The notes: generated by a model not told the origin, from the letters alone. A stretch of 47,722 nucleotides of DNA from Rhizorhabdus histidinilytica (GCF_900167915.1 NZ_FUYM01000020.1:1-47722), one strand, 5' to 3'. Counted from the first letter of the stretch, positions 1 through 8,537 are shown. Program-made: numbers and translations.

Positions 1-94
1 ACCGCCCGTCGGCGCGACGAACGTAGCCGCTGACGACTCACCGACCGGTGTCCGGCCGGATCGGCGCGATTACCGGCGGCTCTGGAGATTATGC

Positions 95-892
95 ATGAAG
101 AACGCCTATGATTATGCCGAGGTAAAGGTCGCGAAGGACGGCGCCATCCTTCGCGTCTCGCTCAATCGACCCGCGCAACTCAACTCCACGACGCACCGCA
201 TGAATGCAGAAGTGCTCGACATGCTGCGCACCGTGGACAGCGACGAAGAGATCAAGGTCGTCGTCCTGACCGGCGAAGGCCGGGCCTTCTGCGCCGGCGG
301 CGACCTGTTCGAACATGACGAGTTCGTCGGCGACCAGTTCGAACGCGAAATGCGCGTACACACCGAAATCATTTTCGCGATGCTCAACAACGCCAAGCCG
401 ATCGTCTGCCAGTTGAACGGTGCGGCGGTAGGCTGGGGCGCAACCTTCGCACTGTTCTCGGACATCATCATCGCCAGCGAGACCGCGACCATCAGCGATC
501 CGCATGTCCATCTGGGCCTGTCGACCGGCGACGGCGCGGCGATCATCTTTCCGCAGCTGATCGGCTATCCACGCGCGCGGCAGATGCTGATGACCGGCCA
601 GCCGATCAATGGCCGCCAGGCAAGCGAGTTCGGCCTCGTCGGCGAGGCGGTTCCCCCGGCGGAACTCGCCGCCCGCGTCACCGAGATCGCGCGCACCATC
701 GCGGCGATGCCGGCCCAGGCGATCCGCAACACCAAGGCTTCGATCAACATACCGCTGAAGAACCTGGTGCAGCAGATGATGGACACCTGCATCGCGCTCG
801 AGGTCGTGACGCAAAAGAGCGACGACCACAAGGCGGCGCTCAAGGATTTCGTCGAAAGCCGGGTCGCGCGCAAAAAGATATCCGCGGCCTAG
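95..892 (+). CDS. Crotonase-family protein (enoyl-CoA hydratase/isomerase-like)
   Basis: This 265-residue protein has the usual length and fold of a crotonase and probably acts on a CoA thioester in the cytoplasm. The two oxyanion-hole segments are visible: CAGGD at residues 66-70 and VGWG at 112-115. The two glutamates used by classical enoyl-CoA hydratase are absent: the PE position is PH (H137) and the second is Q163. An Asp, D146, sits in the loop STGDG. The reaction may therefore be isomerisation, hydrolysis or another crotonase chemistry rather than simple hydration. The ATG at 95 follows a GGAG about 10 bases upstream. A close relative with the same substitutions lies at 11111-11887. 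The 94 bases before it hold no gene or copy of the island's palindrome, so it may belong to an operon starting outside the window. Confidence 0.88.
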   Translation: MKNAYDYAEVKVAKDGAILRVSLNRPAQLNSTTHRMNAEVLDMLRTVDSDEEIKVVVLTGEGRAFCAGGDLFEHDEFVGDQFEREMRVHTEIIFAMLNNAKPIVCQLNGAAVGWGATFALFSDIIIASETATISDPHVHLGLSTGDGAAIIFPQLIGYPRARQMLMTGQPINGRQASEFGLVGEAVPPAELAARVTEIARTIAAMPAQAIRNTKASINIPLKNLVQQMMDTCIALEVVTQKSDDHKAALKDFVESRVARKKISAA

Positions 893-995
893 AGCGCACC
901 ACCGAACCAGACGTCTGTCAAAAGCGTACGTGATCGGCCGTCCCGCGCACCGTGGCGGCTCTGCGCGCCCGTGCGCGACGAAATCCGTAACCGCC

Positions 996-1015
996 AGTCC
1001 CCGGTCATAGGGACA
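996..1015. promoter_or_regulatory. Palindromic operator 1 (AGTCCC-N8-GGGACA)
   Basis: A 20-base dyad whose centre lies about 78 bases before the VOC gene start at 1084. It is one of 14 copies in the window and presumably controls the VOC-SDR unit 1084-2546. It is the only notable feature in the gene-free stretch 893-1083. Confidence 0.75.
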
Positions 1016-1083
1016 GGTCATTCGCATTCGATCGCGGTAACCTGCCCGCATATCCTGCATGCTGAGAATTTGGGAGCTTTCCT

Positions 1084-1716
1084 ATGATATCGACCACGCC
1101 GACCGAGGGCAAAACCGCGGCTGCGGCCAAGAGAAGCGCGAAGCTGACGCCGGTGATGCTCAACCACGCGGCCTGGGTCACCCACGACGTGGAGGCGACA
1201 GCCGACTTCTTCATGCGCATCATGGGCATGGAATTGGCCAGCACGGTCTATGACGACCGGGTGCCGTCGACCGGCGACGATTTTCCCTATTTCCACATCT
1301 TCTTCCGGATGCAGGACGGATCGACCATCGCCTTTTTCGAATGCATCGGCTTGCCCGAGCGGCCCGAGGCCAGCCACGCCGCCTACACCGTTTTCGACCA
1401 TATAGCGCTCGAAGCGAAGGACCGTGACGAAGTCGATCAGTGGGCCGAGTGGCTGAAGGAGAACGGGATTGATATCGTTGGGCCGGTCGACCACAAGGGA
1501 TTGATATATAGCATCTATTTCTTCGATCCCAACGGTATCCGGATGGAGATCACCACGCCGCTCGATGCCGACTGGAACCGGCATACCGAACAGGGCCTGG
1601 CCGATCTTCGCGCGTGGATCTCCACCAAGAACGAAGCTGCGGCGAATAATGCCGATGTCGGCGAGGCGCTGCTCAGGCTCATCCGTGGGCAGCGAAAGCG
1701 ATACGACAAGGCCTAA
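1084..1716 (+). CDS. VOC (glyoxalase/extradiol dioxygenase superfamily) protein 1
   Basis: A 210-residue vicinal-oxygen-chelate protein made of two beta-alpha-beta-beta-beta modules. The putative metal ligands are all present: H28 in NHAAWV, E86 in AFFE, H106 in DHIAL and E155 in RMEIT. This His/Glu/His/Glu set resembles glyoxalase I more than the 2-His-1-Glu set of two-domain extradiol dioxygenases, which are also about 300 residues long. Family membership is clear but the reaction is not; metal-dependent isomerisation, hydration or ring cleavage are all possible. A GGGAG precedes the ATG. It is followed after 71 bases by an SDR gene. It is very similar to the protein at 17687-18271, with identical spacing of all four ligands, so the two are recent paralogues or subunits for related substrates. 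Confidence 0.85.
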   Translation: MISTTPTEGKTAAAAKRSAKLTPVMLNHAAWVTHDVEATADFFMRIMGMELASTVYDDRVPSTGDDFPYFHIFFRMQDGSTIAFFECIGLPERPEASHAAYTVFDHIALEAKDRDEVDQWAEWLKENGIDIVGPVDHKGLIYSIYFFDPNGIRMEITTPLDADWNRHTEQGLADLRAWISTKNEAAANNADVGEALLRLIRGQRKRYDKA

Positions 1717-1787
1717 CGGACCGAGGGCCGCGCGCCATCCAGGCCCCGGCGGGACCGATCGGCACCAGGGATTTCAAGGAGAAGATG

Positions 1788-2546
1788 ATGCGTGGACTGA
1801 GTGGCAAATCCTATATCGTGACCGGCGGCGGCAGCGGCGTCGGCAGGGCGACGGCGCGCCGGCTGGCGGAGTTCGGCTGCAAGGTTACCATCGCCGATCG
1901 TTCGGAGGACACCGCGCGGGAGGCGGTCGAGATGATCACCAAGGCGGGCGGCGTGGCGCACGCCATTCGCACCGACCTGTCGCTGGAGAACGAGGTCAAG
2001 GCGATGGTCGACAGCGCGGTGAACAGCTATGGGCGGCTCGATGGCGCGGTCAACGCGGCCGGCACGCCCCAGCGCGGCAAGGCCACCCACGAACTGTCGA
2101 CCGAGGAATGGGATTTCTGCCACGGCGTGAACCTGCGGGGCCTGTTCTTCTGCAACAAATATGAAATTCTCGCGATGCTGCAGACCGGGGGCGGCGCCAT
2201 CGTCAACATCGCCTCGACGCTGTCGTCGGTCGCGGTCGCCAACAGCGCGGAATATAGTGCGAGCAAAGCCGGCGTCATGGGCCTCGTGCGCGGCGCGGCG
2301 CTCGACTACGGCACCAAGGGCATTCGTGTGAACGCGGTTTTGCCGGGCCTGATCGACACGCCGATGCTGCAGACCGCGCTCAACGGCGATCCCAATCTCG
2401 AAGAGGCGCTGTACGCCGCCTGCCCGATGAAGCGGATGTCCCAGCCCGAGGAACAGGCGTCGGCCGCCTGCTTCCTTCTGTCCGACGAGGCCAGCTTCAT
2501 CACGGGTGCGGGCCTGCCGGTAGACGGTGGAATGCTGGCCATTTGA
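1788..2546 (+). CDS. Short-chain dehydrogenase/reductase 1
   Basis: A classical SDR of 252 residues that oxidises or reduces a hydroxyl/keto group with NAD(H). Counting from the preferred start, the cofactor motif TGGGSGVG is at residues 12-19, an Asp after the second strand (D37) favours NAD(H), NAAG is at 89-92, and the catalytic set is N115, S143, Y156 and K160. Two adjacent ATGs exist at 1785 and 1788. I chose 1788 because AAGGAGA at 1776-1782 then has normal spacing. It follows the VOC gene and probably shares its transcript. The end faces the EthD-like gene tail to tail, with a hairpin at 2562-2592. The substrate is unknown. Confidence 0.88.
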   Translation: MRGLSGKSYIVTGGGSGVGRATARRLAEFGCKVTIADRSEDTAREAVEMITKAGGVAHAIRTDLSLENEVKAMVDSAVNSYGRLDGAVNAAGTPQRGKATHELSTEEWDFCHGVNLRGLFFCNKYEILAMLQTGGGAIVNIASTLSSVAVANSAEYSASKAGVMGLVRGAALDYGTKGIRVNAVLPGLIDTPMLQTALNGDPNLEEALYAACPMKRMSQPEEQASAACFLLSDEASFITGAGLPVDGGMLAI

Positions 2547-2561
2547 TCGACCGAAACCGGA

Positions 2562-2592
2562 GGTCGGGGCGGCGCATGCCACTGCCCCGGCC
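2562..2592. terminator. Hairpin between convergent genes
   Basis: The arms GGTCGGGGC (2562-2570) and GCCCCGGCC (2584-2592) pair over nine positions with one G-T wobble and a 13-base loop, between the SDR and EthD-like stop codons. No clear U-tract follows, so a terminator role is inferred from position. Confidence 0.4.
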
Positions 2593-2606
2593 TTCACGGC
2601 GTCGCG

Positions 2607-3290
2607 TCAGATGAATCGCTCGGCTGTCGCGACGAGGGCGGTCGATCCCTCGCGGTCCACCAACGCATTCCAAGCGGCGCGATCGGCTTCTATGCCGCTC
2701 CGCATATCCGACAGCGTGGGCCACCAGAGCTCGCGCACCCCGGAGACGAATGCGCCGTCGGGATGAAGCGACGCGATCGGCCGACACTGAACCTGGCGCA
2801 AGGCACCGATGCGGCGTCCCAGCTCGTAATCCTCGGGCCGCCAGGGTTGTTCGACCCCTGCCCCGATGAGCTGGATCAATTTGACGCTGAGCGCGCGATC
2901 ATCGGCGCACCAGGCGCCATCCATGCTACCGAGCAATTCGGCGTTGCGATCGCCGGTCGACAGCATCTCTTCCTGCGTGAAGACATATTCCAACCGCGGC
3001 ATATCGATGAACAACAGTTCGTCGGGCTTGATGTTGGCCACATAGTAAGGCTCGTCGGCGAAATTGAGGGCGTCCTGGGCATTGTCGAACCAGACTTCGG
3101 CGCAGCCGTCGAAGCTGGCCTGGCTATCGTCGAGAAAATCCGAATGGATCCTGTGGCTCTGGATATACCGCCGCAGCGTCGGCACCAGCCGCCCCATCGT
3201 GCCGTGCGGATGCCGCCAGTGATCGTGAAAATAGTCCGTCGACACGCCGAGTTTACGGGGGATCGCGGCAAACATCTTTACCCGTGCCAT
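2607..3290 (-). CDS. EthD-like protein with two dimeric alpha/beta-barrel units
   Basis: This 227-residue protein begins with an EthD/dimeric alpha-beta-barrel module (residues about 1-105, with DYFHDHWRHPHG and later AEVWFDN). It continues into a second, weaker module of similar size (about 130-227, with VRELWWPT in the equivalent place). Single-module EthD proteins are about 100-120 residues, so this looks like an internal duplication or fusion. EthD-type proteins occur near P450 systems and in ring-modifying pathways, but their chemistry is rarely known. AAGGA precedes the ATG at 3290. It lies 76 bases downstream of TonB receptor 1 on the same strand, separated by a strong hairpin. A single-module relative sits at 36212-36577. 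Confidence 0.72.
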   Translation of the reverse strand: MARVKMFAAIPRKLGVSTDYFHDHWRHPHGTMGRLVPTLRRYIQSHRIHSDFLDDSQASFDGCAEVWFDNAQDALNFADEPYYVANIKPDELLFIDMPRLEYVFTQEEMLSTGDRNAELLGSMDGAWCADDRALSVKLIQLIGAGVEQPWRPEDYELGRRIGALRQVQCRPIASLHPDGAFVSGVRELWWPTLSDMRSGIEADRAAWNALVDREGSTALVATAERFI

Positions 3291-3330
3291 GGTTCATCCT
3301 TGCTTGGTTGGGACCGGTGTCAGGAGGCTC

Positions 3331-3359
3331 GCCGGCCGCCCGGGGAGAGGGCGGCCGGC
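3331..3359 (-). terminator. Strong GC hairpin after TonB receptor 1
   Basis: A perfect 11-base stem, GCCGGCCGCCC (3331-3341) with GGGCGGCCGGC (3349-3359), and a 7-base loop, just past the receptor stop codon at 3367. It probably terminates or attenuates the receptor transcript before the EthD-like gene. A similar hairpin follows the second receptor at 38191-38220. Confidence 0.6.
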
Positions 3360-3366
3360 AAGTTCA

Positions 3367-5769
3367 TCAATATCGAACGCTGACCGACGCGCCGTAGGTT
3401 GCCGGCCGGCCGGCATAGCGGCCGATCGTGTCGAACGACGCCACGACATTGCTCCAATAATATTGGTTGAGGACATTCTTGCCGAAGACCATGAAGCGCC
3501 ACTGGCCGTCGGCCGATGCGACGCCCGCGCGCAGATCGACCAGCGCATAGCCGTGGATCAGCAGCGGATTGGCCAATGCCGATCGCGTGACCGGCGGCGG
3601 AATGTCGCCGCCGATCACGGCGACCGTTCCCGACCGATAGGTGACGGTCGTACCCACGAAGGCGTTCAGCCTCTCGGAGACCGGCAGCGTGTAATCGCCA
3701 TTATAGGCGATCTGGTATTTCGGCGTGTACGGAACGCGCGCGCCGGCGAAATCGGCGCCCACACCTGCGGCGTTGATGCCCACGAAGCGATCGATCTTCG
3801 CGTCGATATAGGTGAACGCCGCCGAGATATTCAGCCCGGTGAGCGGTGTCGCCGAAGCATCCAGCTCGAAGCCTTTGACGGTCGACTTGGGGATATTCTG
3901 CAGAACGTCGAGAATGCCGAATGGCGGCGCGTTGAGCTTCGAACGGAGCTGCTTGTCCTTATAGTCGTAATAGAAGGCCGCGCCGTTGAGATGGGCCTTG
4001 CGATCGAACAAATCGACCTTGAAGCCGGCCTCGTAGGTGAGGACCGACTCCTGCCGGACGGGCAGGAACTGGGTGAAAGCCGAAGCTGAGACCGCCGGGA
4101 AGCTGCCCGCCTTATAGCCCCTGGCAACATTTGCGTAGAGCAGCAGTTCGGGCTGCGGTTTCCAGTCCGCGCCCACGCGCCACGAAATGTTGTTCTGGTG
4201 CAGCTTCCCAGCATATTCGCCGGGCGTTCCGGGGGCGACGCCATTGATGGTGACACCCTGATCGTTGTTCACATAGCATTGGCCGGACGGATAGGCGCCA
4301 AACGCGCCGCCATAGACGACCTCATAGAAGAAATCGCCGATACCGTCGGGAATGCCGGTCGCGTCGCGGCTGCACAGGCGGGCGTCACGGTTCGACTGGG
4401 TGTAGCGGATCCCCCCTTTCAGCGTGACATGATCGACCAGATCATATTCGACATTCCCGAAGAAGGCGTAATTCTCCATCTTCTGGTCGCTGTAATAATC
4501 GAGAGTCGCGAAATTCGGATAGCCGATGCCGCCGAACAGATAGCCGGTCGACGAGTCCTGCGTGCGAACGAAAATGTCCTGATAGACCTTGCTCTTCTCA
4601 TAATTGGCGCCGGCAACCCAGCGGAGCGGATGATCGCCGCCGTTCGACAGGCGGAGCTCCTGGGCGAAGCTGTCGATCTTGCCGGTCGACGGCGTCAGAT
4701 CCAGCGAGATGGCGGGCAAGCCTTCTCCGTCGTCGCCCTGATTCTGCTTGAAATGCACATAGGATGTCAGCGACGTCAGCGTGACCTCGTCGGTGATGCC
4801 GACATCGGTCCGCAAGGCGGCCTGGACCATGTGGTTGTTCTTGTAGGGCGTGCCCGGAGTCCAGTCCGCCGCGCGCGGCTTGAGCGGGGAAAAGGGCGAA
4901 GCATCGACCGGCGGCGATGGCGCATGCTGCGCGATCAGCGCGACATATTGCGGCGCCTGGGTTTCACCCTTCTCCTTCCAGCCATTGAGATTGAGCTGGA
5001 ATCGAAGCCCATCGGCGGGCTGGAGATCGAACAGCATCCGGCCGGCGAACACCTCCTTCTTGCCATTATGGTCGCCCGGACGGGAATTGCTCGTCTGCCA
5101 ACCGTCGGCGCGCTCGTAGCGCCCCGCAAAACGCGCCGTCAGATTCTGGGCCAGCGGGCCGCTGACGAAGCCCTCGGCCTCGACCGCATTGAAGCGTCCA
5201 TAGCCGACATCGACGCCGGCCTTGAACGTGCTCGTAGGCTTGGCCGCGATATAGTTGATCGCGCCACCAGTGGCGTTCTGGCCGAACAGCGTGCCTTGCG
5301 GCCCTTTCAGCACCTCGACCTGCTCGAGATCGAACGCCGAATGGCTGGTCGTCCCCGGGAAGGACAGCGGAAATTCGTCAATATAGACCGGCACCGTTGG
5401 ATAGGCGCCGAGCGACGTCTCGTAGAAGCCGATGCCCCGCAACGTATAGACTGGGGTGCTGTTGGGGGTCGGCGTGAACGACAGGCCCGGAACCGACTGG
5501 GCGATATCGGCCAGCGACGATATGCGCTGGTTCCGCAGGGCCTGCCCGCCGACCACCGCGACCGCCAGGCCGACATCGTTCAATTTCTGTTCGCGCTTGT
5601 TCGCCGTGACGACGATGTCGCCATCGCTGGCGGCCGACCCGCTCGCGTCTCCCGCGGAAGACGTCTGCGCCAAGGCCGACGATGCCAACAGCAGCGCTAC
5701 CATCGAGCCGGCGCGGCCGACTATCTTCCCTGACGACGCACGCCTTACAGCGCCCCGCGAATTGCCCAT
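3367..5769 (-). CDS. TonB-dependent outer-membrane receptor 1
   Basis: An 800-residue receptor, the normal length for the family. It should import a bulky or scarce compound across the outer membrane using TonB energy. A signal peptide covers about residues 1-34 (hydrophobic MVALLLASSALA). The TonB box DIVVTA is at 51-56. The plug domain follows and includes the conserved segment VEVLKGPQGTLFGQNATGG, and a long beta-barrel ends in the typical aromatic terminus VSVRY. GGAGGAAGAGG precedes the ATG. The protein is strikingly similar to the receptor at 38234-40606, especially in the plug. An operator lies about 110 bases upstream (5869-5888). The family is certain. The ligand is not visible, but the context suggests the island's growth substrate. 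Confidence 0.95.
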   Translation of the reverse strand: MGNSRGAVRRASSGKIVGRAGSMVALLLASSALAQTSSAGDASGSAASDGDIVVTANKREQKLNDVGLAVAVVGGQALRNQRISSLADIAQSVPGLSFTPTPNSTPVYTLRGIGFYETSLGAYPTVPVYIDEFPLSFPGTTSHSAFDLEQVEVLKGPQGTLFGQNATGGAINYIAAKPTSTFKAGVDVGYGRFNAVEAEGFVSGPLAQNLTARFAGRYERADGWQTSNSRPGDHNGKKEVFAGRMLFDLQPADGLRFQLNLNGWKEKGETQAPQYVALIAQHAPSPPVDASPFSPLKPRAADWTPGTPYKNNHMVQAALRTDVGITDEVTLTSLTSYVHFKQNQGDDGEGLPAISLDLTPSTGKIDSFAQELRLSNGGDHPLRWVAGANYEKSKVYQDIFVRTQDSSTGYLFGGIGYPNFATLDYYSDQKMENYAFFGNVEYDLVDHVTLKGGIRYTQSNRDARLCSRDATGIPDGIGDFFYEVVYGGAFGAYPSGQCYVNNDQGVTINGVAPGTPGEYAGKLHQNNISWRVGADWKPQPELLLYANVARGYKAGSFPAVSASAFTQFLPVRQESVLTYEAGFKVDLFDRKAHLNGAAFYYDYKDKQLRSKLNAPPFGILDVLQNIPKSTVKGFELDASATPLTGLNISAAFTYIDAKIDRFVGINAAGVGADFAGARVPYTPKYQIAYNGDYTLPVSERLNAFVGTTVTYRSGTVAVIGGDIPPPVTRSALANPLLIHGYALVDLRAGVASADGQWRFMVFGKNVLNQYYWSNVVASFDTIGRYAGRPATYGASVSVRY

Positions 5770-5868
5770 CCTCTTCCTCCTGCTTGTCGTTATTTCGCTC
5801 CGGCATGGGTCGGTCGGACCGAAGTTCGGAGCGATCGGCAGAGCTTTAAGGACGGGTCCCCACGCCGC

Positions 5869-5888
5869 ACTCCCCGCCGACGGGGACC
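5869..5888. promoter_or_regulatory. Palindromic operator 2 (ACTCCC-N8-GGGACC)
   Basis: A copy of the island's palindrome with one core mismatch (CTCCC in the left arm), about 110 bases before the TonB receptor 1 start at 5769. It lies in the 221-base gap between the receptor start and the GST stop. Confidence 0.62.
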
Positions 5889-5990
5889 AGGAATTCGCAG
5901 TGGGGGTGATTTACTTTTGGTTCGGGTTTCGGGCCGGCGCGCGCAGGATTCGCGGCGCTTCGACGCCGGGGACGGTCGCTTCCGGAACTT

Positions 5991-6719
5991 CTACGGATCC
6001 GGCGACGCGACGGCGTCCAGCAACTTGTCGCCGAACAGGTTCGACCACTGCGCCGGCGTAAGCGACATCCGCCGCTGGACATAGGCGGTGGGTACTTCGG
6101 TGGTCGACGAGCGTACGACACGCTGCACCGCCGGACGTGCGGCGATGCCGTCCCACCAGCGCTGGATGGCCGGAAATTCGGCCCGGTCGATGTCGAGATT
6201 GCCGACATTCTGAAGCCAGGGCCAGCAGGCGATGTCGGCGATGGAATATTCGCCGGCGAGGAAGGGCTGGTCCGATAGCCGGTAGTTCAGGACACCCAAT
6301 AGGCGCCTTGCCTCGCGGGTGTAGCGGGCGATTCCGTAATCCTGCCCCTCGGGCGCATAGCGCGCGAAATGATAGCCCTGGCCGAGCATCGGTCCGAGAC
6401 CCGAAATCTGCCAGGCGAGCCATTGCAGCGCCTCCATGCGCCGACGCGGCGCCGACGGGATCAGCCGGCCCGACTTCTCGGCCAGATAGAGCAGGATCGC
6501 GCCCGTCTCGAAGATCGGCATCGCGCCTTCGCCGTCTTCAGGCGCGTGATCGACGATCGCGGGGAGCTTGTGGTTGGGATTGATCGCCTTGAACTGAGGC
6601 TTCAGATGATCGCCCGCGAAGATGTCATATTCGATGATTCGATAATCGAGCTCGATCTCTTCGAGCATGATCGCGATCTTCAGCCCGTTGGAGGTGCGAA
6701 CATAATGAAGATCGATCAC
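5991..6719 (-). CDS. Glutathione S-transferase-like protein (YfcG/YghU type)
   Basis: A 242-residue cytosolic GST with an N-terminal thioredoxin-like domain and an all-helical C-terminal domain. The cis-proline segment NPNHKLPAIVD and the glutathione gamma-glutamyl-binding segment FETGAIL (the Thr form of the usual Glu-Ser pair) are clear. The pattern near residues 8-12 (RTSNGLK) is like the YfcG/YghU disulfide-bond reductase group. It could conjugate glutathione, reduce disulfides, or remove a leaving group from an intermediate. The start is a GTG at 6719, only 11 bases after the ferredoxin stop, so it is translated from the P450-ferredoxin transcript. A GST in a P450 operon would fit detoxification of a reactive epoxide or enone product, but that is inference. 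Confidence 0.85.
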   Translation of the reverse strand: MIDLHYVRTSNGLKIAIMLEEIELDYRIIEYDIFAGDHLKPQFKAINPNHKLPAIVDHAPEDGEGAMPIFETGAILLYLAEKSGRLIPSAPRRRMEALQWLAWQISGLGPMLGQGYHFARYAPEGQDYGIARYTREARRLLGVLNYRLSDQPFLAGEYSIADIACWPWLQNVGNLDIDRAEFPAIQRWWDGIAARPAVQRVVRSSTTEVPTAYVQRRMSLTPAQWSNLFGDKLLDAVASPDP

Positions 6720-6730
6720 CGCGCGTCCAT

Positions 6731-7048
6731 TCAGTCAGAGGGGGCCACGGTGACCTTGATGCCGTCGAGCGCATCGACGCAGAAGATCTGGCACGAAAGC
6801 CGCGATTCCGGGGTGCGGTGATCCGAACTATCGAGCAGGTCGTCCTCCTCGGCCAGCATCGGCGGCAGGCGGTCCGCATAAGCGGGATCGACATAGACGT
6901 GGCAGGTCGCGCACGACAGCTGCCCGCCGCACAGCGCCCGGATTTCCTCGATATTCTTGTCGCGAAGGATTTCCATCACGGACTGGCTCTCGTCCGCTTC
7001 GGCGTAAAGGTCGTCCCCGTCCGTCGTGACGATATGGAGCTTGATCAT
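6731..7048 (-). CDS. [2Fe-2S] ferredoxin, putidaredoxin-like
   Basis: A 105-residue ferredoxin of the adrenodoxin/putidaredoxin class, which passes electrons from a flavin reductase to a P450. The four cluster cysteines are C40, C46, C49 and C86. The segment CGGQLSCATCHVYV matches the putidaredoxin pattern almost exactly. It lies 120 bases downstream of the P450 at 7169-8416 on the same strand, which makes that P450 its likely partner. No NADH:ferredoxin reductase is encoded in this window, so the reductase must come from elsewhere. The second P450 (21856-23127) has no adjacent ferredoxin and may share this one. Confidence 0.93.
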   Translation of the reverse strand: MIKLHIVTTDGDDLYAEADESQSVMEILRDKNIEEIRALCGGQLSCATCHVYVDPAYADRLPPMLAEEDDLLDSSDHRTPESRLSCQIFCVDALDGIKVTVAPSD

Positions 7049-7109
7049 GCGATGAATTTCCTGGCGTTAGATCGGGAAGAGGTCACCCGATCAGCAAAAG
7101 AGGTTATCT

Positions 7110-7132
7110 GCCCGTCCACAGAACGGACGGGC
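7110..7132 (-). terminator. Hairpin between P450 and ferredoxin genes
   Basis: A perfect 8-base stem GCCCGTCC/GGACGGGC with a 7-base loop in the gap after the P450 stop. It could reduce read-through into the ferredoxin gene, or be an mRNA-stabilising structure. Confidence 0.4.
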
Positions 7133-7168
7133 GGAGAAACAGAAGGATGTTGCGGTCCTATCGGCCGA

Positions 7169-8416
7169 TCAGGCGACGTCCCACTCCAGAGGCACGTTCT
7201 CTACCATCGCAACCATGCCCGATGAGAAAATCGGGTTGGCATCCTTGGTGACCCGAAAGCTCGGGATCCGCGCGAGCCATTCCTGCAGCGTGATCGTGAT
7301 TTCCATCCGCGCCAGATGCAGGCCGGCACAGCGGTGAGGGCCGCCCCCGAACGTCGAATGCTCGAGCTTTTTGCGATTGAAGATCACTTTCCAGGGATCT
7401 TCGTTCATCTCCTCGTCGAGGCCGGCAAGCGCTGTGGGCACCTGAACCATGTCCCCACGCTTGAGCATCACGCCGTCATATTCGAAATCGTCCGTCACCA
7501 TTCGGGCGTCCGACACGATCGGGAATCGACGGAGCAGCTCTTCTACGCTTTGCGGAATCGACGCGGGATTGTCGGCCAGCTGCTTGAGATGTTCGGGGTT
7601 GCGGCCCAGGAACAGCATCATGAAGCTCAGGAAGCTGACGACCGTATCGAGGCCGGCGAGCAGCAGGTTGGCAATCAGGCTCAGCGCATCGGCCTGTGAG
7701 ATCGGCGCGCCATCGATCTCGCTGTTAATAACGATAGAGACCATATCGGTGCCGTCATTGCCCCGGCGCTCGTTGATGACCGGCTCAAGATAAGCATAGA
7801 AGCCTTGGACCGCGTTTTCGACAGAGATGGCCATTTCGGCGCTGTTCGCGCCATCGGGCCGCAGAATCTGCGTCGCATAATGCTTGAGCAGCGGCGCGTC
7901 GGTCATCGGCAGGTCGACCATCTTCATAAAGACGCGGATGGGGAATTGCTGCGCGAAATCGAGCGAGAAGTCGCACCGGCCCTTGGCGACGAGTGGCTCT
8001 ATCAGGTCGATGGCGATCTGGCGGACCGAAGATTCGATGCGGCGCATCTCGCGCGGGTTCAGCGTCTTGTTGATCACCGCGCGATGTCCGCCGTGCTGCG
8101 GCGGATCGAGGCGGGTGGGCAGGAGATCGTATTTCTCGCCGGCTTCCTTCGGCAGCACGATGACCTGCGAGGAAAAGCGGTCGGGGCTGTTCAGCACATC
8201 GCGGACCAGCTTACCGCGCGTTACGATCCAGTGACCGCCGTTGCGCGGCGTCCAGATCATGTTGGGCATGCCGGGTGCCTGCAAGCGCTTGCAAGCTTCC
8301 TGATAACCTTCTTCGATGCCCGCCAAGTTGAAGCAGTCGACGTCAAAGACACGATCGATGGGGACATTGTCCGGGATGTCGCCAGCCGGAACGGCGCCTG
8401 CAGTGTAAGAGTTCAT
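7169..8416 (-). CDS. Cytochrome P450, CYP101 (P450cam)-like
   Basis: A 415-residue soluble bacterial P450 that should hydroxylate the island's substrate using O2 and ferredoxin-supplied electrons. The oxygen-activation pair is D257/T258 in LLLAGLDTVVSFLSF, the ExxR pair is E293/R296, and the heme thiolate is C363 in FGGGPHRCAG. From memory, resemblance to P450cam runs end to end: NGGHWI near the N terminus, AGEKYD with Tyr at residue 96 (P450cam uses Tyr96 to hold camphor), LDPP, PIRVFM, and the I-helix. CYP101 enzymes of sphingomonads oxidise terpenoids and norisoprenoids. Two ATGs lie at 8422 and 8416. GGGAG abuts the first but is six bases from the second, so I use 8416. An operator lies about 130 bases upstream. 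Confidence 0.92.
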   Translation of the reverse strand: MNSYTAGAVPAGDIPDNVPIDRVFDVDCFNLAGIEEGYQEACKRLQAPGMPNMIWTPRNGGHWIVTRGKLVRDVLNSPDRFSSQVIVLPKEAGEKYDLLPTRLDPPQHGGHRAVINKTLNPREMRRIESSVRQIAIDLIEPLVAKGRCDFSLDFAQQFPIRVFMKMVDLPMTDAPLLKHYATQILRPDGANSAEMAISVENAVQGFYAYLEPVINERRGNDGTDMVSIVINSEIDGAPISQADALSLIANLLLAGLDTVVSFLSFMMLFLGRNPEHLKQLADNPASIPQSVEELLRRFPIVSDARMVTDDFEYDGVMLKRGDMVQVPTALAGLDEEMNEDPWKVIFNRKKLEHSTFGGGPHRCAGLHLARMEITITLQEWLARIPSFRVTKDANPIFSSGMVAMVENVPLEWDVA

Positions 8417-8537
8417 GACCATCTCCCAGTCAAATGCACGTCAGCCGCCACATTATTGTAGCCGCCTAAAAGCCGTAAATTCCGCTCTTGCCGAAGCGAC
8501 TATGCCGGCTGCGATAGCATCGCCGGGCCGTTGGCAA

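Noticed and set aside
1737-1756. Possible further operator before SDR 1 (right arm GGGACC at 1751)
   Set aside because: The left arm position reads ATCCAG, with no GTCCC, so it is only a half-site.
3296-3315. Possible operator before the EthD-like gene (right arm GGGACC at 3310)
   Set aside because: The left arm reads ATCCTT, so symmetry is lost.
4198-5733. 511-codon open frame on the + strand opposite TonB receptor 1
   Set aside because: Mirror frame of a GC-rich gene. The translation has no recognisable domain, while the opposite strand encodes a complete receptor.
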